64,000 bases of DNA from Virgibacillus aidingensis (GTDB lineage Bacteria > Bacillota > Bacilli > Bacillales > Amphibacillaceae), in NCBI RefSeq assembly GCF_010994035.1, contig NZ_WIXN01000011.1, forward strand, positions 49,510-113,509, in the 5' to 3' direction. Within the stretch, counting starts at the first letter, position 1. Every line of letters begins with the position of its first letter. Shown piece after piece: positions 8,356-19,043 of the stretch. Under the pieces are notes generated by a model. It made no database searches. It saw only the letters and a program-made list of their open reading frames with translations, and was not told the origin of the DNA. A program made the position numbers and the translations under genes.

Positions 8356-9597
8356 ATGGCTAGTTTAAGAGATGAAGCATTACATCTGCATAAAGTGAAT
8401 AAAGGAAAGCTGACAACGAATTCAAAAATACCGGTACGCAATGCAAGGGACTTAAGCCTGGCTTACTCGCCTGGGGTGGCGGAACCGTGCAAGGTAATTC
8501 ACGATCGTAAATCAACGGTCTATGACTATACCATGAAAGGAAATATGGTAGCAGTTGTAAGTGATGGGTCAGCCGTCCTTGGGCTTGGAAATATTGGGCC
8601 GGAAGCTGCATTGCCTGTAATGGAAGGAAAATCCGTATTGTTTAAAAGCTTTGCGGGAGTGGATTCCTTTCCGATTTGTCTTGATACACATGACGTAAAT
8701 GAGATTGTAGAAACAGTAAAACTAATGGAACCGACATTTGGCGGAGTCAATTTGGAGGATATCGCTGCACCAAATTGTTTTATAATTGAGGACAGGTTAA
8801 AAAAAGAAACGAACATCCCGATTTTTCACGATGATCAGCATGGAACAGCTATCGTAACACTTGCAGGTTTAATCAATGCTTTAAAGCTTACGGAAAAGGA
8901 ATTTTCCGATATTAAAGTAATTGTGAGCGGAGCCGGGGCAGCAGGAATAGCTATTACCAGGCTGCTGTATCATTTTGGCGTCAGAGACATGATCATGAGT
9001 GATTCCAGGGGCGCAATATACAAAGGGCGGCCTGAAGGGATGAATGAAGTAAAAGAAAAAGTAGCCGAGTATACTAATGTTAATAACGAAAAGGGAAGCC
9101 TTGATGAAGTACTCGAGGGGGCAGATGTGTTTATTGGCGTATCTGTTGCCGGAGCGTTAACGAAGGAAATGGTAGGAAAAATGAATGAGGATCCAATTAT
9201 TTTTGCCATGGCCAACCCGGATCCGGAGATCATGCCGGATGATGCCAAAGAGGTCGGGGCGAAAGTGATCGGGACAGGAAGATCCGATTTTCCGAACCAG
9301 GTAAATAATGTACTTGCTTTTCCGGGGATTTTCCGGGGGGCCCTGGATGTACGGGCAACAAGAATCAATGAACGCATGAAAGTGGCTGCAGCCCATGCGA
9401 TTGCCTCCCTCATCTCTGATGATGAACTTAATACAGACTATGTGATCCCGGCTCCATTTGATCCAAGGGTAGCCCCAAATGTTGCCAAAAGTGTGGCAAA
9501 AGCTGCCATGGAATCAGGAGTGGCCAGAATCGAAGTGGATCCGGAAGAGGTAGCAGAGAAAACAAGACAATTAACACAGATTGATAAAGACTTTTAA
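8356..9597 (+). CDS. ytsJ: NAD(P)-dependent malic enzyme YtsJ
   Basis: This 413-residue enzyme decarboxylates malate to pyruvate with reduction of NADP or NAD. The short bacterial form has an N-terminal malic domain and a Rossmann-type NAD-binding domain. Visible residues are the catalytic tyrosine in LAYSPGVAEPC (about 35-45), the lysine in PVMEGKSVLF, the metal/substrate motif HDDQHGTAIV (about 158-167) and the nucleotide loop SGAGAAGIA. Its position next to dnaE is conserved; YtsJ is the main NADPH-producing malic enzyme in B. subtilis. Here it sits with a GntR regulator and accDA, so malate use and malonyl-CoA supply may be linked. This matters because mdh is a remnant in this window. Confidence 0.92.
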   Translation: MASLRDEALHLHKVNKGKLTTNSKIPVRNARDLSLAYSPGVAEPCKVIHDRKSTVYDYTMKGNMVAVVSDGSAVLGLGNIGPEAALPVMEGKSVLFKSFAGVDSFPICLDTHDVNEIVETVKLMEPTFGGVNLEDIAAPNCFIIEDRLKKETNIPIFHDDQHGTAIVTLAGLINALKLTEKEFSDIKVIVSGAGAAGIAITRLLYHFGVRDMIMSDSRGAIYKGRPEGMNEVKEKVAEYTNVNNEKGSLDEVLEGADVFIGVSVAGALTKEMVGKMNEDPIIFAMANPDPEIMPDDAKEVGAKVIGTGRSDFPNQVNNVLAFPGIFRGALDVRATRINERMKVAAAHAIASLISDDELNTDYVIPAPFDPRVAPNVAKSVAKAAMESGVARIEVDPEEVAEKTRQLTQIDKDF

Positions 9598-9608
9598 AGG
9601 AGTGAACC

Positions 9609-10226
9609 ATGGCTGTGCCCATGTCACCTAAACAAAAAGTATACCAGAGTGTTCTGCTGGAAATCCGCAAATTTATCGAAAACAACGAACTTGAGCCTGG
9701 GGATAAGCTCCCTTCTGAGCGGGAACTGGCCGAGAAACTGAATCGAGGCAGGTCATCTGTCAGGGAAGCTTTGAGGGCAATGGAATTATTGGGTTTAATT
9801 GAAACAAAGCATGGTGAAGGAACTTTTTTGCGGACATACCGGCCATACAAAACAGTTGAACTGCTGGCCTCATTTGTTTTGCAGGACCATAATACCAGAC
9901 ATGATTTGTTATTAGTAAAGCAGCTTCTGGAAAAAGAAGCTGCTAAGCTTGCTTATCCCAACTTAAATGAAAAGGATATAGAAGAATTAAACAGAATTAG
10001 CAAACATACAACGATGGAACCGCCCGAAAGACACAGGGAATTTTTCTATTATCTTGTAAATCGAACAGATAACAGGCTGCTTGTTAAGATATGGCAGCTG
10101 TTGGACGAGTTTTCCAGAACCATTGATTCACAGTATTACATGGTGGATTTTTATAAGGAATTAATGGAGTATTACAGCAGCAGAGATTATGAAAAAATTG
10201 AACTTTTGTTTGAAAAATACAGTTGA
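9609..10226 (+). CDS. GntR/FadR-subfamily transcriptional regulator
   Basis: A 205-residue regulator with an N-terminal winged helix (about 7-75; recognition region GRSSVREALRAMELLGLIE followed by the wing GEGTF) and a shortened helical FCD-type effector domain (about 95-200). It starts 12 bases after the malic enzyme gene with AAAGGAG upstream, so it is probably co-transcribed. The perfect TGGTC-N-GACCA palindrome at the malic enzyme promoter is a likely operator, which would make this an autoregulated operon. FCD domains usually bind small carboxylates, so malate or another organic acid is a plausible ligand. This is inference. It is not the TetR-type FadR found at 61 kb. Confidence 0.85.
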   Translation: MAVPMSPKQKVYQSVLLEIRKFIENNELEPGDKLPSERELAEKLNRGRSSVREALRAMELLGLIETKHGEGTFLRTYRPYKTVELLASFVLQDHNTRHDLLLVKQLLEKEAAKLAYPNLNEKDIEELNRISKHTTMEPPERHREFFYYLVNRTDNRLLVKIWQLLDEFSRTIDSQYYMVDFYKELMEYYSSRDYEKIELLFEKYS

Positions 10227-10370
10227 ATATTCATGACATAAAATAATATTTTTTTCATCGACTTGTTTTGACACCATTTTCAACGGGTTTTCGTTATGGT
10301 GTACATAGTCGGATAAGCTATTATCAACCATAATGAAGCCTTGGTTTTTGCGGAAGAAGGGGGAGTTAAC

Positions 10371-11231
10371 TTGCTTAAGGATTTTTTTGGCAAGCGAAGA
10401 AAATATGCATCTATTCCTAGTGAGCAGGCAAAATCGGACGTTCCGGAAGGGCTGATGCAAAAATGCCATTCATGTCATAAGATTTATTACCGGAAAGAAA
10501 TGAACAAAAATTTGCAGGTTTGCCCAAACTGTAATTATCACCATCCTTTACTTGCATGGAATCGGATTGAAAGTTTATTTAATGAAAATACTTTTGAAGA
10601 ATGGGATAAAGGTTTAATCACCGGGAATCCCCTTAATTTTCCCGAATATGATGAAAAGATGGCAAAAGATCGGGAGAAAACTGGATTAAATGAAGGTGTT
10701 GTAACAGGAAAAGGTCTCCTAAATGGACAAGCTGCAGCAATTGCCGTGATGGATTCCAGCTTTCGGATGGGGAGTATGGGTTCGGTTGTCGGCGAAAAAA
10801 TAGCCCGGGCGATTGAAAAAGCAAAAGAGGAAAAACTGCCGTTTATTATCTTCACGGCCTCCGGAGGTGCAAGAATGCAGGAGGGTGTATTAAGTCTGAT
10901 GCAAATGACCAAGACTTCCATGGCGGTGAAGAGGTTTAGTGAAGCCGGCGGATTGCTCATTACTGTAATGACACACCCGACTACCGGCGGTGTTTCTGCC
11001 AGTTTTGCCTCCCTGGGAGATTACAATTTCGCTGAACCCGGTGCTTTAATTGGTTTTGCAGGAAGACGCATTATTGAACAGACGATCCGCGAAAAATTGC
11101 CGGACGATTTCCAGACGGCTGAATTTCAATTAAAGCATGGTCAATTGGATAAAGTCATTCACCGTCATGATTTAAAGGGAACACTGACAACCCTGCTCCA
11201 CATGCACAGGAAGGGTGGAAATCAGGAATGA
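10371..11231 (+). CDS. accD: Acetyl-CoA carboxylase carboxyltransferase beta subunit
   Basis: A 286-residue subunit that with AccA transfers the carboxyl group from carboxybiotin to acetyl-CoA, giving malonyl-CoA for fatty acid synthesis. The N-terminal zinc ribbon has its four cysteines in KCHSCHK and VCPNCNYH (about 32-58); the crotonase-like core follows, with the glycine-rich SGGARMQEG segment. I place the start at TTG 10371, after AGAAGGGGGAG, because the protein then begins LKDFF as in B. subtilis; an upstream TTG at 10341 lacks a binding site. It overlaps accA by four bases. Confidence 0.93.
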   Translation: MLKDFFGKRRKYASIPSEQAKSDVPEGLMQKCHSCHKIYYRKEMNKNLQVCPNCNYHHPLLAWNRIESLFNENTFEEWDKGLITGNPLNFPEYDEKMAKDREKTGLNEGVVTGKGLLNGQAAAIAVMDSSFRMGSMGSVVGEKIARAIEKAKEEKLPFIIFTASGGARMQEGVLSLMQMTKTSMAVKRFSEAGGLLITVMTHPTTGGVSASFASLGDYNFAEPGALIGFAGRRIIEQTIREKLPDDFQTAEFQLKHGQLDKVIHRHDLKGTLTTLLHMHRKGGNQE

Positions 11232-12184
11232 AGCATGTACTTGAATTTGAAAAACCGATTGTGAATTTAAAAGAAAAAATTGAAGAATTAAAGCGATATA
11301 CACGAGACAGTGATATTGATTTATCCGAAGAGATTCAAACCCTTGAGGAAAGGCTGGCTGTACTTGAAGATGATATATATGGGAATCTAAAGCCATGGAA
11401 TCGCGTGCAGATGGCAAGACATCCGGAACGGCCCACTACAATGGACTACATTGAACTATTATTTACGAATTTTATTGAGTTTCACGGTGACCGTTTATAC
11501 GCGGATGACGAGGCGATCGTTTCCGGTATTGCTTATTATAGGGAAGAACCAATTACTGTGATCGGCCATCAGAGAGGGAAGGATACGAAAGAAAATATTC
11601 GGCGGAATTTTGGGATGCCGCATCCGGAAGGGTATCGAAAAGCACTCCGGCACATGAAACAGGCAGATAAATTTAACCGGCCAATTGTTTGTTTTATTGA
11701 TACGAAGGGTGCCTATCCAGGAAAGGCTGCAGAGGAGCGCGGACAAAGTGAAGCCATTGCCCGCAATCTGATGGAAATGGCGGGACTTACGGTTCCTGTA
11801 ATTTGTATCGTGATTGGTGAAGGAGGAAGCGGGGGTGCACTGGCATTGGGAGTTGGAGACCATATTCATATGCTGGAGAACTCTACATATTCGGTTATTT
11901 CCCCCGAGGGAGCGGCTGCTTTGCTTTGGAAAGATGCGTCACTTGCACAGCGGGCTGCCGAAACAATGAAGATTACTGCATATGATTTAAAAGAGCTGCA
12001 GGTCATTGATCAGATTATCCCGGAGCCAAAAGGCGGAGCACACCGTAATGTGGAAGAACAGGCTGCACATATAGATCATGTACTGAATCAGTCGCTTGAA
12101 CAATTGAACAGCCTTTCTGCGGAAGAGCTGCTAGAAAGCCGCTGGGAAAAATATAAACAGATTGGAGAATATAACACATTATAG
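11228..12184 (+). CDS. accA: Acetyl-CoA carboxylase carboxyltransferase alpha subunit
   Basis: A 318-residue partner of AccD in the alpha2-beta2 carboxyltransferase. A helical N-terminus (about 1-80) is followed by the carboxyltransferase domain. The [16 protein letters not shown] segment (about 198-213) forms the acyl-CoA oxyanion loop and [13 protein letters not shown] precedes it. The ATGA overlap with accD indicates coupled translation and equal stoichiometry. A hairpin directly after the stop ends the operon. Confidence 0.95.
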   Translation: MKHVLEFEKPIVNLKEKIEELKRYTRDSDIDLSEEIQTLEERLAVLEDDIYGNLKPWNRVQMARHPERPTTMDYIELLFTNFIEFHGDRLYADDEAIVSGIAYYREEPITVIGHQRGKDTKENIRRNFGMPHPEGYRKALRHMKQADKFNRPIVCFIDTKGAYPGKAAEERGQSEAIARNLMEMAGLTVPVICIVIGEGGSGGALALGVGDHIHMLENSTYSVISPEGAAALLWKDASLAQRAAETMKITAYDLKELQVIDQIIPEPKGGAHRNVEEQAAHIDHVLNQSLEQLNSLSAEELLESRWEKYKQIGEYNTL

Positions 12185-12212
12185 GCTGGCTGAATACAGT
12201 CAGCTTCTTTTT
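12184..12212 (+). terminator. Terminator after accDA
   Basis: CTGGCTG (12186-12192) and CAGTCAG (12197-12203) form a stem with one mismatch, followed by TTCTTTTT. It touches the accA stop codon. Confidence 0.7.
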
Positions 12213-12284
12213 AATTGTTTACCTGTTCAGCTATAATAAAGCTTTAGATAAATCACTTTTTCCCTCACGCGATAAATTACAGCG

Positions 12285-12505
12285 AATATTTATGGTGGGG
12301 CGAGAACCACTGTACCGCAGTCCCAAATGTTTATGGTGGGGCGAGGAACTACTGTACCGCAGTCCCAAATGTTTATGGTGGGGCGAGGAACTACTGTACC
12401 GCAGTCCCAAAGAAATAGATTCGGGGAAACTGAAATTTAAGTCTTTAGTATAAGATACGAATAATAGATTCACTAAAGACGAGCGAATACGATTTTTTTA
12501 AATGG
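12285..12505. repeat. 42-bp tandem repeat plus composite intergenic element, copy A
   Basis: Three tandem units start at TTTATGGTGGGG (12289, 12330, 12372), with periods of 41 and 42 bases. Each has an internal ACTGTACCGCAGT dyad and ends in CAGTCCCAAA. They are followed by GAAATAGATTCGGGGAAAC and an A+T-rich tail with a decayed ATTC/GAAT hairpin ending in a T-run (to about 12500). Related elements occur at 15603-15745 and, more weakly, 60995-61125. The remainder of the spacer to 12768 shows no gene or clear promoter. Confidence 0.75.
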
Positions 12506-12702
12506 ATCTTCCGTTACGGTATCCACTTTTTATGCCCCTTTTATAAATGACTTTTAACAGGAGCTTTTAATGTGGCATCATATAGCAATTTTACATAAAT
12601 GACATGCTATATAAGTTGCCGGTTATTCAGTAACATACCACTTATCAGGCACGTGCAGTATGCGGCTGTATTTAAATCAACTGTTATTAATTGCTATTTT
12701 AA

Positions 12703-13728
<1,026 letters not shown>

Positions 13729-13757
13729 AACCAACAAGCTCTAAGGAGAGATAAAGC

Positions 13758-15518
13758 ATGAGAAATACTAAAATTGTTTGTACGATAGGCCCTGCTTCAG
13801 AATCAGTGGAAAAACTGGAGCAGCTCATTGAAGCAGGAATGAATGTAGCCCGCTTAAACTTCTCCCACGGGAATTTTAAAGAGCATGAAGAACGAATAAA
13901 AAACATTAGAACGGCACAGGAAAAGACAGGGAAAACAGTGGCTATCCTTTTGGATACTAAGGGACCGGAAATCCGTACTGGCAATTTTGAAGGCGGAGAG
14001 ACTGTACTTGAAGAGAATAGTTCAGTTATGATTACGACAGATGAAGTTGAAGGAACTGCCGAACGTTTTTCGGTTACCTATGACGGAATAATCCATGACG
14101 TTCATGAAGGTTCGAAAATCCTGCTGGATGACGGATTAATTGAATTGGAAGTGTCGGAAATTGATAAAGAAAATAATGAATTGAAAACAAAGGTGATTAA
14201 TGGAGGGGGGATCTCTAACAAAAAAGGGGTCAATATTCCGAATGTGTCTGTTAATCTGCCGGGAATTACGGATAAAGATGCCCGGGATATATTGTTTGGC
14301 ATTGAACAGGATGTTGATTTCATCGCTGCTTCCTTTGTCCGCAGACCATCTGATGTGTTTGACATCCAGGAATTGCTGGAAAAACATGATGCCACGCACA
14401 TTAAAATTATTCCTAAAATAGAAAATCGGGAGGGCGTGGATAACATCGATAAAATCCTGGAAGTAAGTGACGGGATTATGGTAGCACGCGGCGACCTCGG
14501 TGTGGAGATCCCTGCGGAAGATGTTCCGCTCGTACAGAAAAAACTCATTAAAAAATGTAATGTTGCAGGGAAGCCTGTCATTACTGCAACACAAATGCTG
14601 GATTCGATGCAGCGGAATCCAAGACCGACAAGAGCAGAGGCTTCGGATGTTGCTAATGCTATTTTTGATGGGACAGATGCCATTATGCTTTCCGGTGAGA
14701 CTGCAGCAGGCGATTATCCGGTTGAATCTGTGCAAACAATGAGCAATATTGCATTAAAGACGGAAACAGCCCTGGACCATCATGCGATTTTAAAATTCAG
14801 ATCCAGAGATACAGATATGACGATTACCGATGCAATTAGCCAGTCTGTGACACATACGGCAATGAATCTCGGTGTAAGTGCGATTATTGCTCCAACAGAG
14901 AGCGGTCATACCGCCCGGATGATTTCCAAATACAGACCGGCTGCACCTATTATCGCGGTTACTTTTAATGACAGAATAAACCGCCAGCTCGCGCTTGTTT
15001 TTGGAGTACATCCAATACGGGGCAGCAAAGCGGATTCTACTGATGAAATGCTTGACATAGCAATCGAAAGCGGCTTAAAGACAGGTCTGGTTGAACATGG
15101 AAACAGAGTAATTATTACTGCAGGTGTTCCTGTAGGCGAAAGCGGTACGACAAATCTCCTGAAAGTACATGTGATTGGAGATGTACTGGCCAAGGGGCAG
15201 GGGATTGGCAAGCGGAGTGCATACGGGAAAGCAGCTGTAGTTAAAAATGCTGAACAGGCAATTAATGCCGTTGAAGAAGGAGACATTCTTGTCACCTATG
15301 GAACAGATCGTGATATGATGCCCGCAATCGAAAAAGCCGGTGGTATTATTACAGAGGAAGGCGGATTAACTTCCCATGCGGCGGTGGTTGGAGTGAGCCT
15401 CGGCATCCCGGTTGTTGTAGGTGTGACCGATGTATTTCAAGCTATTTCCGACGGTGAGGATATTACGATTGATGGAGCAAAAGGAGATATTTACAAAGGT
15501 CATATGAAAGTACTATAA
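13758..15518 (+). CDS. pyk: Pyruvate kinase with C-terminal extra domain
   Basis: A 586-residue enzyme that makes pyruvate and ATP from phosphoenolpyruvate, the last step of glycolysis. The barrel and B domain carry [41 protein letters not shown] and the ATQMLDSM substrate loop. The allosteric C domain is followed by the extra domain of about 110 residues seen in Bacillus, with [11 protein letters not shown] resembling the phosphohistidine domain of PEP-utilising enzymes. AAGGAGAG lies before the ATG. It probably shares a transcript with pfkA. Confidence 0.95.
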   Translation: MRNTKIVCTIGPASESVEKLEQLIEAGMNVARLNFSHGNFKEHEERIKNIRTAQEKTGKTVAILLDTKGPEIRTGNFEGGETVLEENSSVMITTDEVEGTAERFSVTYDGIIHDVHEGSKILLDDGLIELEVSEIDKENNELKTKVINGGGISNKKGVNIPNVSVNLPGITDKDARDILFGIEQDVDFIAASFVRRPSDVFDIQELLEKHDATHIKIIPKIENREGVDNIDKILEVSDGIMVARGDLGVEIPAEDVPLVQKKLIKKCNVAGKPVITATQMLDSMQRNPRPTRAEASDVANAIFDGTDAIMLSGETAAGDYPVESVQTMSNIALKTETALDHHAILKFRSRDTDMTITDAISQSVTHTAMNLGVSAIIAPTESGHTARMISKYRPAAPIIAVTFNDRINRQLALVFGVHPIRGSKADSTDEMLDIAIESGLKTGLVEHGNRVIITAGVPVGESGTTNLLKVHVIGDVLAKGQGIGKRSAYGKAAVVKNAEQAINAVEEGDILVTYGTDRDMMPAIEKAGGIITEEGGLTSHAAVVGVSLGIPVVVGVTDVFQAISDGEDITIDGAKGDIYKGHMKVL

Positions 15519-15602
15519 AATACCATGCAAAACAAATTAAAAAGGAGGTCACGAAGCATAGCTTCCTGACTTTCTTTGCACTTAAGAAAAATATAAAATA
15601 TC

Positions 15603-15745
15603 AGTAAATCTTTATGGTAGGACCAAGAATTGCTGTACCGCAGTCCCGGGGAAATAGGTTCGGGAAAGCCAACATCTTTATGTCTAAAGTATAAGATAAA
15701 CTACCGCATTCACTAAAAGACAAGCAAATGCGAATTTATCCTACA
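15603..15745. repeat. Composite intergenic element, copy B
   Basis: One unit related to the 12289 array (TTTATGGTAGGACC, then CTGTACCGCAGTCCC at about 15632-15646) is followed by GAAATAGGTTCGGG and a tail containing CGCATTC (15705-15711) and AATGCG (15727-15732), which can pair as a hairpin. The order of the boxes matches copy A. The rest of the pyk-fxsA spacer (15519-15992) has a TATAAT at 15903-15908 but no gene; ytzA, which I recall at this place in B. subtilis, is absent. Confidence 0.65.
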
Positions 15746-15992
15746 GCTTAAGAATTTATAAATTTTATAAGGTATGGTTGAATGGCATAGCCTTTATCCT
15801 TCATTCAGACTCAGGTAACAAAAGCTTATGTGGGGCAGGCTTCTAAACTCCGCTCCGGGATGGCATTATGTTAATTGAAGACGGATATGTTGTGTCAGGC
15901 GATATAATGATACGCAGCTAAGCGGCATTTTAAATCGGCCCGGCATTCGACAGCGGGGTCTTTGCAATCAAATTGGGGAAGGGTGAAAAAAC

Positions 15993-16382
15993 ATGCGGTG
16001 GATTCTGCTGATACTCCTGGTTTTATCTGCACTTGAAATAGGATTATTTATATGGGCCGGCAATATGATCGGTCCCTGGTGGGTCGTTATTTTAATAATT
16101 ATGACTGGTGTGTTCGGACTTTACCTGGCGAAAAAGCAGGGGATCGACACCTGGAAAAAAGCACAGCTTTCAATAAATCGGGGGGAGGCACCTACAGGCT
16201 TTATCATTGACGGAATCTGTATTTTAATTGGTGCTGTCTTATTATTTACACCGGGCTTTATTACAGATATTACAGGTTTTCTTCTCGTCATACCTGTAAC
16301 AAGAAAGATGTTTAAACAAAGCATGGAAAAATTTATCAGACGGCTTATGGATAAAAATACAATTATATACCGTAAATGGTAA
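15993..16382 (+). CDS. fxsA: FxsA family membrane protein
   Basis: A 129-residue integral membrane protein with three hydrophobic segments (about 3-20, 24-43 and 70-97) and a basic C-terminal tail. The conserved family features are ALEIGLFIWAG near the N-terminus and LLFTPGFITDITGFLL. FxsA was named in E. coli for suppressing F-exclusion of phage T7; its normal role is unclear. The position after pyk and before the convergent ytvI is as in B. subtilis. GGGAAGGGTG before the ATG is the binding site. Its stop codon abuts the ytvI stop codon. Confidence 0.87.
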   Translation: MRWILLILLVLSALEIGLFIWAGNMIGPWWVVILIIMTGVFGLYLAKKQGIDTWKKAQLSINRGEAPTGFIIDGICILIGAVLLFTPGFITDITGFLLVIPVTRKMFKQSMEKFIRRLMDKNTIIYRKW

Positions 16383-17489
16383 TCACCCTTTTATAAACAT
16401 CAAAGCTTTATGAAAAATTCCGGTCTGAAATAGGACAATCCCCACAACTACCAGGATTGGAGCGATAATAATACCGGCGACGCCCCATAATTGCATACTG
16501 ATAAAAAGGGCAATTAAAACAGCCAGCGGATGAAGCCCAATATTGGAAGAAAGTATTTTTGGCTCGAGGAACTGCCTTACAATGATAATGAACATGTACA
16601 ATAGAGTTAAACCAATAGTAAGTGAATAATTTCCAGTGATAAATAAATAGACCGCCCATGGAATAAAAATAATTCCTGTACCAATATATGGAAACAGATC
16701 AACAAGTGCAGCCAGCAAAGCAATCGTTACCGCATGGTCTACCTTTAATAGTGACAGCCCTGCAAAAATAATCAGCATGGTAATAAAAATAAGAATAAAC
16801 TGTGCTTTCATAAAACCTGTCAATGCTTTTTTTAAATGGAAATGTATCTCCTGAAGATAGGAATGTACATAAGGAGAAATAATGCTTTTGGCTCCAGACT
16901 TCAGTCTGTTCCAATCATTTGTCATTAAAACAGTGGCTATTATAATAAACATAACTACTGTGGCAGAGCCTGGAAGCCAAGTCAGCAGATCAGGGATCAG
17001 AAGTAGCAGATTTTGTAAAAACTGCGAACCTAAAGCTGCAATTTGGCCTAATATATGCTCAATACTTTCATTTATGGCTTTCTGCTGAGATGCTTCCAAG
17101 GTGTGAAGGAAAGAAATAATTGTTTCATATATTGGCAACAATTTTGTTTGAATCATATCTTCCATGATCCTTATAAACTGCTGAAAATGAGCCGGAAGCT
17201 GATCGGCCAAAAACACTGTGCCTTGAACGATTTCAGTAATAATAAAAATAAGGAATCCGGCAAATAGCATAAAAACAACAGAAACAACTGTCAATGTTGC
17301 AAGTAAGCGGGGGAATTTCAGTTTGTTTTCCAAAAAACTTACATATGGTTGCAGGCACATCGAAAAGACTGCAGCCAGTCCGATGGGAACAAGAAAAATC
17401 CATGTATGTTTGAACAGTAAATAACTGCCGGCAATGACAGCAATGATGATAAAGAAGCGTAATGATTGGTAGAATAACTGCTTGTACAT
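16383..17489 (-). CDS. ytvI: Sporulation membrane protein YtvI, AI-2E transporter family
   Basis: A 368-residue polytopic protein with about eight membrane helices, a large loop rich in charged and amphipathic sequence (about 95-150), and the AI-2E/UPF0118 family end pattern (LEPKILSSNIGLHPLAVL). The match to YtvI rests on length and location between fxsA and citZ. It is reported as a sporulation gene in B. subtilis; the substrate is unknown. I chose ATG 17489, six bases after a G-run, over a TTG at 17522 without a binding site. It is convergent with fxsA with no spacer. Confidence 0.82.
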   Translation of the reverse strand: MYKQLFYQSLRFFIIIAVIAGSYLLFKHTWIFLVPIGLAAVFSMCLQPYVSFLENKLKFPRLLATLTVVSVVFMLFAGFLIFIITEIVQGTVFLADQLPAHFQQFIRIMEDMIQTKLLPIYETIISFLHTLEASQQKAINESIEHILGQIAALGSQFLQNLLLLIPDLLTWLPGSATVVMFIIIATVLMTNDWNRLKSGAKSIISPYVHSYLQEIHFHLKKALTGFMKAQFILIFITMLIIFAGLSLLKVDHAVTIALLAALVDLFPYIGTGIIFIPWAVYLFITGNYSLTIGLTLLYMFIIIVRQFLEPKILSSNIGLHPLAVLIALFISMQLWGVAGIIIAPILVVVGIVLFQTGIFHKALMFIKG

Positions 17490-17727
17490 ATTAGCCCCCC
17501 GCAAAAATACAACCTTTTTCAAAACTTTAAGATTTAAGCGTTAAGTTTTTTCCAAATCTCCCCAGGCAGTATGGAAAAGAATCTATGTTACTATGTATCT
17601 ATGCAGCTTGGACAAGAAATAGAAGTCCCTGAAATCTAATTTTGCATAAATGCAGTAAATGCTATATCATGCCATTAGGTGACATTATTTGCTACAATTA
17701 TCCATTTTTATTAGAAAACTTCATAAA

Positions 17728-17742
17728 AATAATCGCTTTCAA
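17728..17742 (-). promoter_or_regulatory. Candidate cre site for CcpA before citZ
   Basis: Read on the minus strand, TTGAAAGCGATTATT matches the WTGNAANCGNWNNCW catabolite-response consensus at all specified positions but one. It ends directly at the -35 box of the citZ promoter. CcpA repression of citZ by glucose is known in B. subtilis. No convincing CcpC box was found, although an ATAA/TTAT dyad with the wrong spacing overlaps the -10 box. Confidence 0.5.
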
Positions 17743-17771
17743 TTCACATTACATACATAATACTTTATAAT
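17743..17771 (+). promoter_or_regulatory. SigA promoter of citZ-icd
   Basis: TTCACA (17743-17748), 17 bases and TATAAT (17766-17771), 90 bases before the citZ start. The rest of the 17490-17860 spacer contains no gene. Confidence 0.65.
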
Positions 17772-17860
17772 TGCATTGGGGATGACTATGCTTGTTTTTA
17801 CAACATTGTCGTTAATGACTCACATCCATACACAAATTATAGAAAAGGAGAGGGTTTATT

Positions 17861-18976
17861 ATGGCATCAGCAAAAGGGCTTGAGGGAGTTGTAGCAACTC
17901 AGTCGTCAATTAGTTCCATTATTGATGATCAGCTTACATATGTAGGCTATAAAATTGATGATCTAGCTGAAAATTCAAGTTTCGAGGAAGTAATATATTT
18001 ATTATGGAACCTAAAACTGCCGAACCAATCGGAACTGGATGCTTTTAAAGCTGAACTTGCAGAAAATATGAAAATTCCTGAAGGTATTGTTGAACATTTG
18101 CGGTCATATGATTTATCGAAGGTGCATCCAATGGCTGCGTTGCGTACGGCAATTTCACTGCTTGGTCTCTATGATGATGAGGCAGATGAGATGACGGAAG
18201 AAGCAAATAAACGAAAAGCAGTCCGCATTCAGGCTAAAATTGCCACAATTGTGACAGCATTTTCCCGAATCAGACACGGGAATGACCCAGTAGAACCAAA
18301 AAAAGAATACAGCTATGCCGAAAATTTTCTTTACATGTTAAACGGCAAAGAGCCTGAAGCAATTGAAGTAGAAGCAATTAACAAAGCTTTGGTCCTTCAT
18401 GCCGATCATGAACTGAATGCATCCACCTTTACTGCAAGGGTTTGTGTAGCAACGCTGTCGGATATTTACTCCGGCTTGACTGCTGCAATTGGCGCTCTAA
18501 AAGGTCCATTGCATGGCGGGGCAAATGAACAGGTAATGGCGATGCTGACAGAAATTGGCGAAGAAGATAATGCGATCCCATACATTGAGAAAAAGCTTGA
18601 AAATAAAGAAAAAATCATGGGTATGGGGCACCGCGTGTATAAAAATGGGGATCCTCGTGCTAAATTTCTTAAAGAAATGTCCAGACAGCTTACAGAACTG
18701 ACAGGCAACTCAAAATGGTATAATATGTCCGTGAAAATTGAGGATTATATTAAAGAGAATAAAGGGCTTCCGGCAAATGTTGATTTTTATTCCGCTTCTG
18801 TATATCATAGTCTGGGGATTGACCATGATTTATTTACGCCGATATTTGCTGTTAGCCGTACATCCGGCTGGTTAGCTCATATTTTGGAGCAATATGCAAA
18901 TAACCGTCTGATTCGTCCGCGGGCTGAATATACAGGTCCGGAATCTCCTGAATATGTTGCTGTTGAGGACCGCTAA
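17861..18976 (+). CDS. citZ: Citrate synthase
   Basis: A 371-residue type-I dimeric-style citrate synthase, condensing acetyl-CoA and oxaloacetate to open the TCA cycle. The catalytic histidines are in GPLHGGANEQVM (about 218-229) and MGMGHRVYKNGDPRA (about 251-265), and the catalytic aspartate is in NVDFYSASVYHSLG (about 305-318). AAAGGAGAGGG precedes the ATG. It is the first gene of the citZ-icd transcription unit, whose third member mdh is only a remnant here. Loss of Mdh would mean oxaloacetate for this enzyme must come from another source. Confidence 0.95.
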   Translation: MASAKGLEGVVATQSSISSIIDDQLTYVGYKIDDLAENSSFEEVIYLLWNLKLPNQSELDAFKAELAENMKIPEGIVEHLRSYDLSKVHPMAALRTAISLLGLYDDEADEMTEEANKRKAVRIQAKIATIVTAFSRIRHGNDPVEPKKEYSYAENFLYMLNGKEPEAIEVEAINKALVLHADHELNASTFTARVCVATLSDIYSGLTAAIGALKGPLHGGANEQVMAMLTEIGEEDNAIPYIEKKLENKEKIMGMGHRVYKNGDPRAKFLKEMSRQLTELTGNSKWYNMSVKIEDYIKENKGLPANVDFYSASVYHSLGIDHDLFTPIFAVSRTSGWLAHILEQYANNRLIRPRAEYTGPESPEYVAVEDR

Positions 18977-19043
18977 GCGGTATATAGCAGAACATACCAG
19001 CTGTGAATAGAGAAATTATATAAGAAATTTGGAGGTTATAATA

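Noticed and set aside
10271..10302. ACACCAT ... ATGGTGT inverted repeat before accD as a FapR or GntR site
   Set aside because: It fits neither the FapR consensus nor the palindrome at the malic enzyme promoter, and the arms are short and widely spaced.
14136..14735. Long minus-strand frames inside pyk, dnaE and polA
   Set aside because: They are antisense to strongly conserved genes and lack start signals.
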